From Burkholderiales bacterium (GTDB lineage Bacteria > Pseudomonadota > Gammaproteobacteria > Burkholderiales > Casimicrobiaceae), in assembly GCA_031257235.1 (NCBI GenBank), contig JAIRPA010000047.1, forward strand, positions 1 through 9,743: 9,743 nt of DNA. Direction: 5' to 3'. The translations under genes were made by a program, and so were the position numbers. Of the stretch, positions 1-6,688 are shown one piece after another (the first letter of the stretch is position 1; every line of letters starts with the position of its first letter). Below the pieces are notes generated by a model, which saw only the letters and a program-made list of their open reading frames with translations, was not told the origin of the DNA and did not search any database.

Positions 1-2
1 TT

Positions 3-8
3 GAGGAG
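3..8 (+). promoter_or_regulatory. Ribosome binding site of aceB
   Basis: GAGGAG lies 5 nt before the ATG at 14. A TTG at 11 is also in frame but would sit only 2 nt from this site, so the ATG at 14 is the better start. No promoter can be assessed because the window begins here. Confidence 0.8.
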
Positions 9-13
9 TTTTG

Positions 14-1606
14 ATGAGTATAAAAAAGTTTGCCTTAACCTTCACTGAGCCGTTTGGCGCGGAAGAAAACGCCGTTTTAACCGATGACGCCGTGGCTTTT
101 TTGTCCGATTTGGTCGAGCGGTTTACCCCTAAAAAAGATCAATTATTGGAAGCCCGCGTTGCCCGCCAAAAAGAAATTGATGCCGGAAAATTGCCGGATT
201 TTTTGCCGGAAACCGCCTCCGTTCGTGAAAGTCAATGGACCATCCGCGGCATCCCCGATGATTTATTGGATCGTCGCGTGGAAATCACCGGACCCGTAGA
301 ACGCAAAATGATCATCAATGCGTTGAACGCCAATGTGAAAGTGTTCATGGCGGATTTTGAAGATTCGCTCGCCCCTTCGTGGCGCAAGGTGATTGACGGT
401 CAAATCAATCTGCGCGACGCCACACAAAAAACCATTTCTTTCACCGGCGAAGGCGGCAAAAGTTATCGCTTATCGGCGGATCCTGCCGTATTGATCTGCC
501 GCGTGCGCGGTTTGCATCTCCCCGAAAAACACGTGTTGTGGCAAGGCCGCGCCATTCCGGGAGCGTTGTTTGATTTTGCGCTATATTTTCATCATAACTA
601 CAAAACGTTGTTGGATCACGGCACGGGTCCTTACTTTTATCTGCCCAAATTGCAATCGTATCAAGAGGCAGCGTGGTGGAGTGAGATATTTACATTGACG
701 GAAGATCGTTATCATCTTCCGCGCGGCACGATCAAAGCCACCGTGTTGATTGAAACCTTACCCGCGGCGTTTCAAATGGATGAAATCCTGCACGCCATGC
801 GCGATCACATTGTCGCCTTGAATTGCGGGCGTTGGGATTATATCTTTAGCTATATCAAAACCCTGAAAAACCACCCTGACCGCGTATTGCCGGATCGTCA
901 GCAGGTCACGATGGATAAACCCTTTTTAAATGCCTATTCACGCCTTTTGATCAAAACGTGTCACAAGCGCGGTGCTTTGGCAATGGGCGGCATGGCGGCA
1001 TTCATTCCGAGCAAAGACGCCGAGAAAAACGCGGTGGTGCTTGAAAAGATTCGTGACGATAAATTGCGCGAAGCCACAAACGGACACGACGGCACTTGGG
1101 TAGCGCACCCCGGTCTTGCCGATACCGCGATGTCCGTCTTCGATCAAACCTTGGGCGCGCGCAAAAATCAATTGAATGTCTTGCGCACGGAAGACGCGCC
1201 GATCACCGCAAAAGATTTATTGGCGCCGTGTGACGGCACGCGCACCGAAGAAGGCATGCGCGCGAACATTCGGGTTTCCCTGCAATATATTGAAGCGTGG
1301 ATTTCCGGAAACGGTTGCGTTCCTATCTACAGTCTGATGGAAGACGCGGCCACGGCAGAGATTTCCCGCACGTCCATCTGGCAATGGATACATCACAAAA
1401 AGACGCTTTCCAACGGAAAAGTCGTCACCAAAGAACTCTTTGATACATTTTTAAAAGAAGAGTTTGAAGTCGTGCGGCGCGAATTGGGCGACGCGCGATT
1501 TAACAACGGTCGTTTCGATGAAGCGGCGGAGTTAATGCAACGCATTACCACTGCTGATGAATTGATCGATTTCCTCACCCTGCCCGGCTACGAAAAGCTG
1601 GCTTAA
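14..1606 (+). CDS. aceB: Malate synthase A
   Basis: Condenses glyoxylate with acetyl-CoA to malate, the second step of the cytosolic glyoxylate bypass. The product is 530 aa from the ATG at 14, close to the usual size of the short A isoform (about 530 aa); the G isoform is near 720 aa. The family signature is present as RDHIVALNCGRWDYIF around residues 263-278, with Ala where the consensus has Gly. The C-terminal YSLMEDAATAEISR segment carries the expected catalytic-base Asp, about residue 444. A GAGGAG site 5 nt upstream fixes the start. aceA follows after 33 bp with its own ribosome site and no terminator between, so the two are probably cotranscribed. Identification is secure from the motif, length and neighbours; any regulator (IclR-type in enterobacteria) lies outside the window. 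Confidence 0.97.
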   Translation: MSIKKFALTFTEPFGAEENAVLTDDAVAFLSDLVERFTPKKDQLLEARVARQKEIDAGKLPDFLPETASVRESQWTIRGIPDDLLDRRVEITGPVERKMIINALNANVKVFMADFEDSLAPSWRKVIDGQINLRDATQKTISFTGEGGKSYRLSADPAVLICRVRGLHLPEKHVLWQGRAIPGALFDFALYFHHNYKTLLDHGTGPYFYLPKLQSYQEAAWWSEIFTLTEDRYHLPRGTIKATVLIETLPAAFQMDEILHAMRDHIVALNCGRWDYIFSYIKTLKNHPDRVLPDRQQVTMDKPFLNAYSRLLIKTCHKRGALAMGGMAAFIPSKDAEKNAVVLEKIRDDKLREATNGHDGTWVAHPGLADTAMSVFDQTLGARKNQLNVLRTEDAPITAKDLLAPCDGTRTEEGMRANIRVSLQYIEAWISGNGCVPIYSLMEDAATAEISRTSIWQWIHHKKTLSNGKVVTKELFDTFLKEEFEVVRRELGDARFNNGRFDEAAELMQRITTADELIDFLTLPGYEKLA

Positions 1607-1639
1607 CCCTTCACCTCATCTTGATCGAAAGGAACTGAC

Positions 1640-2950
1640 ATGACAAAAACTCGTACAGAAAAGATTGAACAACTGCAAAACGCTTGGAAGAATGATCCCC
1701 GTTGGAAAGGCATTAAACGTCCTTACTCGGCGGCGGACGTCATCAACCTTCGCGGCTCGGTCAACCCGGAATGCACGCTGGCGCGTTTGGGCTCGACCAA
1801 ACTTTGGCGTTTGGTCAACGGTGCCTCCAAAAAAGGTTATGTGAATTGTTTGGGCGCTTTGACCGGCGGTCAAGCATTACAACAAGCCAAAGCCGGCATC
1901 GAAGCAATCTATCTTTCCGGTTGGCAGGTCGCGGCAGACGGAAACTTAGCCGCCACGATGTATCCCGATCAATCGTTATATCCGGCAAACTCCGTCCCCG
2001 CCATGGTCGCGCGCATCAACAATTCTTTCCGTCGTGCCGACCAAATCCAATGCTCGAACGGCATTGATCCGGGAGATAAAAACTTCATTGACTTTTATCT
2101 GCCGATTGTCGCAGACGCGGAAGCCGGTTTTGGCGGAGTATTAAACGCTTTTGAACTGATGAAAGCCATGATCGAAGCGGGCGCGTCCGGCGTTCACTTT
2201 GAAGATCAATTGGCGTCCGTGAAAAAATGCGGTCACATGGGCGGCAAAGTATTGGTGCCGACGCAAGAAGCGGTTCAAAAACTGGTTGCGGCGCGTTTGG
2301 CGGCAGACGTTTTGGATGTGCCGACCGTGTTGATTGGTCGCACCGATGCCGACGCCGCAGATTTATTAACCTCCGATTGCGATCCTTACGACGCGCCGTT
2401 TATCACCGGCGAGCGCACCTCTGAAGGTTTCTTCAGAACCAAAGCCGGCATCGATCAGGCGATTGCGCGCGGTTTGGCTTACGCGCCTTTTGTAGACATC
2501 ATCTGGTGCGAAACGTCCAAACCCGATTTGAAAGACGCGAAAAAATTCGCCGAAGGCATCCACGCCAAATTCCCGGGCAAACTTTTGGCGTACAACTGTT
2601 CGCCTTCCTTCAATTGGAAGAAAAATCTGGACGACGCCACCATTGCGAGCTTCCAAGATGAACTCTCCAAGATGGGTTATAAGTATCAATTCATCACGTT
2701 GGCGGGCATCCACAGCATGTGGTACAACATGTTTGATCTTGCGCACGCTTACGCGCAAGGCAACGGGATGAAACACTACGTGGAAAAAGTCCAGCAACCT
2801 GAATTTAACTCGGCAAACCGTGGTTATACTTTTGTGGCGCATCAACAGGAAGTCGGCGCCGGTTACTTTGATAAAGTCACGATGGTGGCGCAAGGTGGCG
2901 ACTCTTCGGTGACGGCATTGACGGGTTCCACGGAAGAAGAGCAGTTCTAA
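1640..2950 (+). CDS. aceA: Isocitrate lyase
   Basis: Cleaves isocitrate to glyoxylate and succinate, the first committed step of the glyoxylate bypass, in the cytosol. The product is 436 aa, within two residues of the E. coli enzyme as I recall it. The catalytic signature KKCGHMGGK is at residues 195-203 with the active-site Cys at 197. IEAIYLSGWQVAAD near residue 90 and the PIVADAEAGFGG metal/substrate loop near 155 are also characteristic of the short proteobacterial isocitrate lyase rather than methylisocitrate lyase. AAAGGAA at 1628-1634 lies 5 nt before the ATG. It is downstream of aceB in the same direction, and is followed by a strong hairpin (2958-2988) and a likely terminator (3044-3070). 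Nothing looks broken. Confidence 0.97.
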   Translation: MTKTRTEKIEQLQNAWKNDPRWKGIKRPYSAADVINLRGSVNPECTLARLGSTKLWRLVNGASKKGYVNCLGALTGGQALQQAKAGIEAIYLSGWQVAADGNLAATMYPDQSLYPANSVPAMVARINNSFRRADQIQCSNGIDPGDKNFIDFYLPIVADAEAGFGGVLNAFELMKAMIEAGASGVHFEDQLASVKKCGHMGGKVLVPTQEAVQKLVAARLAADVLDVPTVLIGRTDADAADLLTSDCDPYDAPFITGERTSEGFFRTKAGIDQAIARGLAYAPFVDIIWCETSKPDLKDAKKFAEGIHAKFPGKLLAYNCSPSFNWKKNLDDATIASFQDELSKMGYKYQFITLAGIHSMWYNMFDLAHAYAQGNGMKHYVEKVQQPEFNSANRGYTFVAHQQEVGAGYFDKVTMVAQGGDSSVTALTGSTEEEQF

Positions 2951-2957
2951 TGAGGTT

Positions 2958-2988
2958 CGGCAGGGCGGTGATATCCACCGCCTTGCCG
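2958..2988 (+). other. 13-bp stem-loop directly after aceA
   Basis: Arms 2958-2970 and 2976-2988 pair over 13 positions with one G·U, around a 5-nt loop (ATATC), starting 8 nt after the aceA stop. No T-run follows directly, so it looks more like a 3'-end mRNA stabiliser or attenuating hairpin than a full terminator. From general knowledge, E. coli also has stable hairpins in the aceA-aceK gap that lower aceK expression; a similar role here is inference. Confidence 0.6.
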
Positions 2989-3043
2989 TTGCCGGTTTTA
3001 TATTGACAAAACATCGCGGGAACGCTTCGTTTTTTAAAAGGCA

Positions 3044-3070
3044 GGGCGACCTTGGGTCGCCCGCTTTTCT
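3044..3070 (+). terminator. Probable intrinsic terminator of aceBA
   Basis: GGGCGACC (3044-3051) and GGTCGCCC (3055-3062) form a perfect 8-bp GC-rich stem with a 3-nt loop, followed by GC and TTTTCT (3065-3070). The T-tract is short and offset by 2 nt, so read-through into aceK is plausible. Confidence 0.55.
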
Positions 3071-3135
3071 ATGGATTGCAAAATACATCCATGACTTTCC
3101 GGGCATCACGCCTCCACCCAACCCGGCAACTCATT

Positions 3136-3161
3136 AGCGACAGGCATTCATGCCTGTCGCT
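3136..3161. repeat. Perfect 12-bp palindrome in the aceA-aceK gap
   Basis: AGCGACAGGCAT (3136-3147) and its exact complement (3150-3161) surround a 2-nt centre. It has no T-tract and no second copy elsewhere in the window. It looks like a REP-type dispersed palindrome, but I cannot confirm genomic copy number. Confidence 0.6.
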
Positions 3162-3176
3162 GTGAACGAAATTGGA

Positions 3177-3270
3177 AGGGGTTTGCACCCCTCCCAAGTC
3201 GCTACGGTCGAAACCCCGGACTTCCAGGCCGGGGTTCCAGCCTTCGCACCGCCCTAAAGGGCGGGGTTTC
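3177..3270 (+). other. Multi-hairpin leader upstream of aceK
   Basis: Three consecutive hairpins precede aceK. AGGGGT/ACCCCT pairs 3177-3182 with 3187-3192. AACCCCGG/CCGGGGTT pairs 3212-3219 with 3229-3236. CCGCCCT/AGGGCGG pairs 3249-3255 with 3258-3264. The segment GAAACCCC (3210-3217) can also pair with GGGGTTTC (3263-3270), which would open both the second and third hairpins. The last hairpin ends 11 nt before the GGAG ribosome site at 3276-3279. The pairings are read directly; a role in limiting aceK translation is inference. Confidence 0.5.
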
Positions 3271-3290
3271 AAACCGGAGTCAGTTTTACG

Positions 3291-5027
3291 ATGAAGCCAT
3301 CTTTGACGAACAACAACGCGCAATTGATCGCACAAACCATCCTGCAAGGCTTTGACGCGCAGTATGGGCGCTTTCTGGAAGTCACCGCCGGCGCGCAACA
3401 TCGCTTTGAACAAGCCCAATGGCAGGAAGTGCAGGCGGCGATGAAAAGGCGCATTCATCTTTACGATCACCATGTCGACTTGGCAGCAACGCTGATTCAA
3501 CCGCTGTTGCCGGAAAATACCGAGCCCACGGAATTCTTCAAAGAGGTCAAACGCCACTACACGCAAATGCTTCCCGATTATCCGCGTTTTGAAATCGCGG
3601 AAAGTTTTTATAACTCGGTTTATTGTCATCTGTTTGAACATCAACAAATGTCGCAAGAACTGATGTTTGTTCAAAGCTCACAACCGCGTCACACACAACC
3701 GTCGCCGCGTCCGCTCACGCGCGATTACCCGATTTTTCCGGGACACTTAGAGCATCTTTTAACCGATCTATTACAAGCCACCCCGTTGCGTCTGCCGTGG
3801 GAAGATTTATCGCGCGACGTGGACGATATTTATTGTTATTTAATCCGCACCTTTGGCAAGGCTTTATTATCAAGCGGCACGATACAAATCTGTAATGAGC
3901 TTTTTTTCAGAAACAAAGCCGCGTGGATGGTCGGCAAACTGCAATTGGCAAACGGGGTTCATCCTTTTTTATTGCCGATTCATCGAAGCATGGACGGCAA
4001 ACTTTATGTGGACACCTGCTTGACGCGCCCGGCTGAAGCCAACATCGCTTTTGGTTTTAATCGCGCTTATTTTATGGTTCACGCGCCGGTGCCTTTTGTG
4101 TTGGTTGAATGGTTACGCGACATTTTGCCGGGCAAAAGCACGGCGGATTTATACACCGCCATTGGTTGTCAAAAGCACGGCAAGACCGAATATCATCGTG
4201 AGTATTTGGCGCATGTCAGTCAAACCGACGAGCCTTTCATCATCGCGCCGGGCATTCGCGGCATGGTCATGCTGGTTTTTACCATGCCCACGTACAACCG
4301 CGTATTTAAAGTCATTAAAGACAAATTCGCGCCGCAAAAAAATATTGATGAAGCGCATGTGCGCGCGTGTTATCAGTTGGTCAAAGAACACGACCGCGTG
4401 GGAAGAATGCCCGATACGCAAGAATATATCGAATTCATGATCGACAAAAAGCGCATCAGCCCTGAATTGATGGAGGCGTTGACCACCGAAGCGCCGGGAA
4501 AAATCATGGATATGGGCGAGATGCTTTGCATCAAACACTTATACATCGAGCGACGCATCACGCCTTTGAATATCTATTTGGAAACCGCCACCCCTCAACA
4601 ACAGCAGGAAGCGGTTGAAGAATACGGAAGCGCGATTAAAAATCTGGCGAGTGCGAATATTTTCCCCGGAGACATGTTGCTCAAAAATTTCGGCATCACC
4701 GAAAACGGTCGTGTGGTTTTTTACGATTACGACGAAATCCGTTACATGACCGAAATGCGTTTCAGAGACATTCCCCCGCCGCGCTATCCCGAAGATGAAA
4801 TGGCCTCCGAGCCTTGGTACAGCGTGGGCGAAGACGATGTTTTCCCGGAAGAGTTTAAAAGTTTCTTATACGGCTCGCCGGAGTTGCGCCAAATGTTCGA
4901 CAAGTTGCACGGTGATTTATACAAAGCCTCGTATTGGCGCGAACTTCAAGACCGCATCAAAGCCGGTGAGGTCGTGGACGTGTTTGCGTATCGCAAGAAA
5001 CAACGGTTTCGTCAGCGCGAGGATTAA
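3291..5027 (+). CDS. aceK: Isocitrate dehydrogenase kinase/phosphatase
   Basis: Bifunctional cytosolic enzyme that phosphorylates isocitrate dehydrogenase to push carbon into the glyoxylate bypass, and dephosphorylates it to restore the TCA cycle. The product is 578 aa, the normal full family length. LIAQTILQGFDAQYGRFLEVT-type sequence at residues 12-32 closely matches the E. coli N-terminus, supporting the start. PGIRGMVMLVF (about 320-330) is the nucleotide-binding loop, K340 in RVFKVIKDKF fits the ATP-contacting Lys (K336 in E. coli), and D461 (PGDML) and D479 (YDYDE) fit catalytic acids D457 and D475, all with the same +4 offset. GGAG at 3276-3279 is 11 nt from the ATG, slightly far. The gene is separated from aceA by 340 bp of hairpins and a probable terminator, so expression is likely low or independently driven. 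No defect is visible. Confidence 0.97.
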   Translation: MKPSLTNNNAQLIAQTILQGFDAQYGRFLEVTAGAQHRFEQAQWQEVQAAMKRRIHLYDHHVDLAATLIQPLLPENTEPTEFFKEVKRHYTQMLPDYPRFEIAESFYNSVYCHLFEHQQMSQELMFVQSSQPRHTQPSPRPLTRDYPIFPGHLEHLLTDLLQATPLRLPWEDLSRDVDDIYCYLIRTFGKALLSSGTIQICNELFFRNKAAWMVGKLQLANGVHPFLLPIHRSMDGKLYVDTCLTRPAEANIAFGFNRAYFMVHAPVPFVLVEWLRDILPGKSTADLYTAIGCQKHGKTEYHREYLAHVSQTDEPFIIAPGIRGMVMLVFTMPTYNRVFKVIKDKFAPQKNIDEAHVRACYQLVKEHDRVGRMPDTQEYIEFMIDKKRISPELMEALTTEAPGKIMDMGEMLCIKHLYIERRITPLNIYLETATPQQQQEAVEEYGSAIKNLASANIFPGDMLLKNFGITENGRVVFYDYDEIRYMTEMRFRDIPPPRYPEDEMASEPWYSVGEDDVFPEEFKSFLYGSPELRQMFDKLHGDLYKASYWRELQDRIKAGEVVDVFAYRKKQRFRQRED

Positions 5028-5064
5028 AGCAAAGCGAAGGGGGCGTCGGCATCAAGCGTCCCGA

Positions 5065-5085
5065 TGCGTCAGAGATCAGGAATCG
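5065..5085 (-). repeat. Heptamer tandem repeat, 3 units
   Basis: Read on the minus strand: CGATTCC, TGATCTC, TGACGCA. These are degenerate units of the TGATYCC heptamer family found at four other places in the window. Confidence 0.5.
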
Positions 5086-5087
5086 TT

Positions 5088-5107
5088 CGGCAAAAAGTGA
5101 AAACCTA
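5088..5107 (+). repeat. Truncated palindrome module (left half)
   Basis: CGGCAAAAAGTGAAAACCTA matches the left arm and loop of the palindrome module at 5374-5403, but the right arm (ACTTTTTGCCG) is absent. An intact copy starts 7 nt further on, at 5115. Confidence 0.6.
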
Positions 5108-5114
5108 CACCCTA

Positions 5115-5144
5115 TGCCCAAAAGTGAAAACCTACTTTTGGGCA
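5115..5144. repeat. Palindrome module, copy 1
   Basis: Perfect 11-bp arms TGCCCAAAAGT (5115-5125) and ACTTTTGGGCA (5134-5144) with loop GAAAACCT. It opens composite unit 1; the A6/T6 hairpin at 5172 follows 27 nt later. Confidence 0.8.
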
Positions 5145-5171
5145 GTTCGGGTTTGCCGGTTTGGGGTTTCC

Positions 5172-5203
5172 AAAAAATCGCGGGGGGACCCCGACGATTT
5201 TTT
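5172..5203. terminator. Bidirectional terminator-like hairpin downstream of aceK
   Basis: AAAAAATCG (5172-5180) pairs with CGATTTTTT (5195-5203) over 9 bp, with an inner GGGG/CCCC pairing. Either strand gives a GC-rich stem ending in six U. It is the first such structure after the aceK stop, about 145 nt downstream, so it is a reasonable aceK terminator. Confidence 0.5.
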
Positions 5204-5238
5204 GTAGGAAAGGCGGAAAGCACACCGCGCCTCCAATC
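5172..5238 (+). repeat. 67-bp element, inverted copy at 8225-8291
   Basis: The reverse complement of this segment matches 8225-8291 at 66 of 67 positions by eye (C versus T in the CCGCC/CCGTC stretch); two further bases match on the A-tract side. It starts with the A6/T6 hairpin at 5172-5203 and continues through GTAGGAAAGGCGG to CTCCAATC. Its partner lies on the other side of the hcp operon. Confidence 0.9.
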
Positions 5239-5253
5239 AGGCATCAGGTATCA
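5233..5253 (-). repeat. Heptamer tandem repeat, 3 units
   Basis: Minus-strand units TGATACC, TGATGCC, TGATTGG, located inside composite unit 1 between the 67-bp element and the GGGACG hairpin. The corresponding place in unit 4 (8182-8230) has seven units. Confidence 0.65.
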
Positions 5254-5280
5254 GTAGGGGACGCCGCCCTCGGCGTCCCG
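5251..5280 (+). repeat. GGGACG hairpin, inverted copy at 8155-8184
   Basis: All 30 bases equal the reverse complement of 8155-8184. GGGACGCCG (5258-5266) and CGGCGTCCC (5271-5279) form a perfect 9-bp stem with a 4-nt loop. It closes composite unit 1. Confidence 0.85.
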
Positions 5281-5333
5281 AAAAAAATCACCGCAAAACG
5301 CGGAATCAAACAACAACCCGCAATCTCTCACCT

Positions 5334-5367
5334 CGTCATTGCGGACTTGATCCGCAATCCGGTTTTA
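5334..5367 (+). repeat. 34-bp hairpin repeat, direct copy at 7915-7948
   Basis: All 34 bases are identical to 7915-7948. It contains the stem TTGCGGA (5339-5345)/TCCGCAA (5351-5357) around CTTGA. It resembles widespread short dispersed repeats of the form CGTCATTGCGG...CCGCAATC seen in many bacterial genomes. Confidence 0.85.
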
Positions 5368-5373
5368 AAGATT

Positions 5374-5403
5374 CGGCAAAACGTGAAAACCTACTTTTTG
5401 CCG
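5374..5403. repeat. Palindrome module, copy 2
   Basis: CGGCAAAACGT (5374-5384) pairs with ACTTTTTGCCG (5393-5403) with one mismatch, loop GAAAACCT. The match to the reversed copy at 8304-8333 continues outward for about 8 nt (GAAGTRATT). It opens composite unit 2. Confidence 0.75.
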
Positions 5404-5416
5404 GAAGTAATTTGCT

Positions 5417-5448
5417 AAAAAAGGACAGGCAAAGCCTGATCCTTTTTT
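5417..5448. terminator. Terminator-like A6/T6 hairpin of unit 2
   Basis: AAAAAAGGA (5417-5425) pairs with TCCTTTTTT (5440-5448), and CAGGC (5426-5430) with GCCTG (5434-5438), leaving one bulged A and an AAA loop. It could terminate transcription on either strand. The core is related to the hairpin at 8108-8137. Confidence 0.55.
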
Positions 5449-5455
5449 GCGCAAG

Positions 5456-5475
5456 GGGACGGGCTCGCCCGTCCC
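5456..5475. repeat. GGGACGGGC hairpin variant
   Basis: GGGACGGGC (5456-5464) and GCCCGTCCC (5467-5475) form a 9-bp stem. It closes composite unit 2 and, as at 7961-7980, is followed by the two-hairpin repeat. Confidence 0.7.
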
Positions 5476-5482
5476 GAAAAGC

Positions 5483-5543
5483 GCAAACCCCAGGCTACTT
5501 CGTAGCCACTCCCCTTTTATAAAGGGGGCTTGGATTCTGCGAC
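5483..5543 (+). repeat. Two-hairpin repeat, direct copy at 7996-8055
   Basis: About 60 bp nearly identical to 7996-8055, with a one-base length difference and a small number of substitutions in the C-runs. It holds GGCTAC/GTAGCC around TTC, then CCCCTTT/AAAGGGG, and ends in TTGGATTCTGCGAC. Confidence 0.9.
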
Positions 5544-5576
5544 TTCGCTTCGCTTGCGCTTAAATGACGGCGTTTC

Positions 5577-5611
5577 TGATCCCTGATCCCTGACCTCTGA
5601 TGCCTGAATCA
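5577..5611 (+). repeat. Heptamer tandem repeat, 5 units
   Basis: Consecutive 7-bp units TGATCCC, TGATCCC, TGACCTC, TGATGCC, TGAATCA. The exact period of 7 and the shared TGA start link it to the other heptamer clusters. Confidence 0.7.
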
Positions 5612-5621
5612 CTTTTGGGCG
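5609..5621 (-). repeat. Truncated palindrome module, reversed half
   Basis: On the minus strand this reads CGCCCAAAAGTGA, the left arm of the palindrome module; the rest of the module is missing. Together with the half copy at 5088 it brackets region A. Confidence 0.45.
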
Positions 5622-5650
5622 AATAAAAAAACGCCGGAACAAGCCGGCGT
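5622..5650 (-). terminator. Intrinsic terminator of the hcp operon
   Basis: On the minus strand ACGCCGG (from 5650) pairs with CCGGCGT (to 5631), 7 bp with a 6-nt loop, followed at once by a run of T interrupted by one A (5622-5631). It begins 22 nt after the lipoprotein stop codon: a textbook position and structure. Confidence 0.88.
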
Positions 5651-5671
5651 GAGAGGGATAAGCGGGAGGGG

Positions 5672-6679
5672 TTATTGCGTCTTTTTAGTTTCTAATGCTT
5701 TAAGTTTCTCAATAAATTCGCTTATTTCGTGAGCGCGCTCCGGGTTAATCTTTGTTGCCCGGGTGTAATCTTCTATTGCCTTACCAAACTCCCCCTTTTG
5801 GTAGTAGATTCTTCCTCTTCTCAGATAGGCGTCTTTATAGTCAGGACTAAGGTTTATTACGTGATTTAAATCGCTAAGCGCATTATTTAAATCGGCTTCA
5901 TCGTATTGATAAGAAACATTTTTAGTCGTGGCAAAATCGTCATCAAGGGCAACGCTTGAAGATTTTCCTTGATAGCGCGCACTGCGCAAATAATAAGCCT
6001 CAATATTGGTCGGATCAATATTTATTGCTGTTGTTAAAACATCAATCGCTTTGTCAAAACCTTTATCGTCAAGCGTCAAAGGATAAATTTCTCCCAACAA
6101 TAAATAGGCTTCTATATTTTTGGGATCAAGTTTTATAGCTTGTTCAAAGTCATCAATTGCTTTCGCGTAATCACTCTGTTGTTCTTTAATCAACTCACGC
6201 ACATGATCTTGAGTTCGATTTTCCTTTGATGAAAAACTGATCTTATCTGTCAACCTTTTGGTAAACGCAAATCCTCGCTCAACAAAGGCTTGTGAATTAC
6301 TTTTATCCAGCTTAATCGATTCATTGAAATCAGCAATAGCCTTATCAAAATCACCTTTACTGCTATAAGATATTCCTCTGTTTTTATAAGCATAGGCGCG
6401 ATTTGGATCAAGTTTGATGGCTTGATCAAAATCGGCAATAGCTTGGTCAATATTGCCCTTAGAACCAAAGGCAATACCGCGACTTATATAAGCCCCTGCG
6501 CTATCCGGCTTTACTTTTAGAGTTTCATTGAAATATTCAATTGCTGAATCGTAGTCACCATTGTCAAGTGCCGCGTTTCCCTTGTCAAAGGTTGCGCGAC
6601 CAACCTCTTCGTGTGCTGCGCAAGCAGCAAGAAAAGAAACAATGATTACTAAAAATAATAAAGGATTAGGACATTTCAT
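5672..6679 (-). CDS. TPR-repeat lipoprotein
   Basis: 335 aa. The N-terminus is a lipoprotein signal: Lys at 2, a hydrophobic stretch 7-17, and the lipobox LAAC with the lipidated Cys at 20. Ala at +2 favours outer-membrane sorting. The rest is seven tetratricopeptide repeats (about 27-60, 61-94, 95-128, 129-188, 189-225, 226-281, 282-315), several with the classic AI.DF..AIKLDP ending. The fourth and sixth carry insertions of roughly 20-27 residues. TPR superhelices bind proteins, so a binding or scaffold role at the periplasmic face is likely; the partner is unknown. AAGGCG at 6685-6690 overlaps the upstream stop, and the gap is only 9 nt, so it is translated in an operon with hcp. The gene is AT-rich (19 G/C of 60 in 6301-6360). 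It could be an immunity or accessory protein of the secretion system, which is inference. Confidence 0.85.
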   Translation of the reverse strand: MKCPNPLLFLVIIVSFLAACAAHEEVGRATFDKGNAALDNGDYDSAIEYFNETLKVKPDSAGAYISRGIAFGSKGNIDQAIADFDQAIKLDPNRAYAYKNRGISYSSKGDFDKAIADFNESIKLDKSNSQAFVERGFAFTKRLTDKISFSSKENRTQDHVRELIKEQQSDYAKAIDDFEQAIKLDPKNIEAYLLLGEIYPLTLDDKGFDKAIDVLTTAINIDPTNIEAYYLRSARYQGKSSSVALDDDFATTKNVSYQYDEADLNNALSDLNHVINLSPDYKDAYLRRGRIYYQKGEFGKAIEDYTRATKINPERAHEISEFIEKLKALETKKTQ

Positions 6680-6688
6680 AATATCGCC

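Larger units (their letters stand above)
5028..5671. other. Repeat-mosaic intergenic region A
   Basis: Convergent gap between aceK and the lipoprotein gene. I see no credible gene; open frames here only read through repeats. In order it holds: inverted heptamers (5065-5085), a half palindrome (5088-5107), composite unit 1 (5115-5280), a TTGCGGA hairpin repeat (5334-5367), composite unit 2 (5374-5475), a two-hairpin repeat (5483-5543), direct heptamers (5577-5611), a reversed half palindrome (5609-5621) and the terminator of the hcp operon (5622-5650). Region B (7690-8359) contains the same modules in another arrangement. Confidence 0.85.

Noticed and set aside
263..1345. Gly-to-Ala change in the malate synthase signature as a sign of inactivity
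   Set aside because: The rest of the signature and the catalytic Asp region are intact, and the substitution is conservative; it is most likely a neutral lineage variant.
3003..3008. Perfect TTGACA as a -35 box for aceK
   Set aside because: No acceptable -10 at 16-18 nt (the bases there read TTCGTT), and the probable terminator at 3044-3070 would stop the transcript.
2366..3674. Long minus-strand open frames across the aceA end, the gap and the aceK start
   Set aside because: They run antisense to secure genes, cross structured non-coding repeats and encode no recognisable domain; they are shadows of the high-G+C coding frames.
5161..5418. Possible 85-aa plus-strand gene in region A
   Set aside because: It is made entirely of hairpin repeats and has no convincing ribosome site; the matching modules in region B do not preserve the frame.
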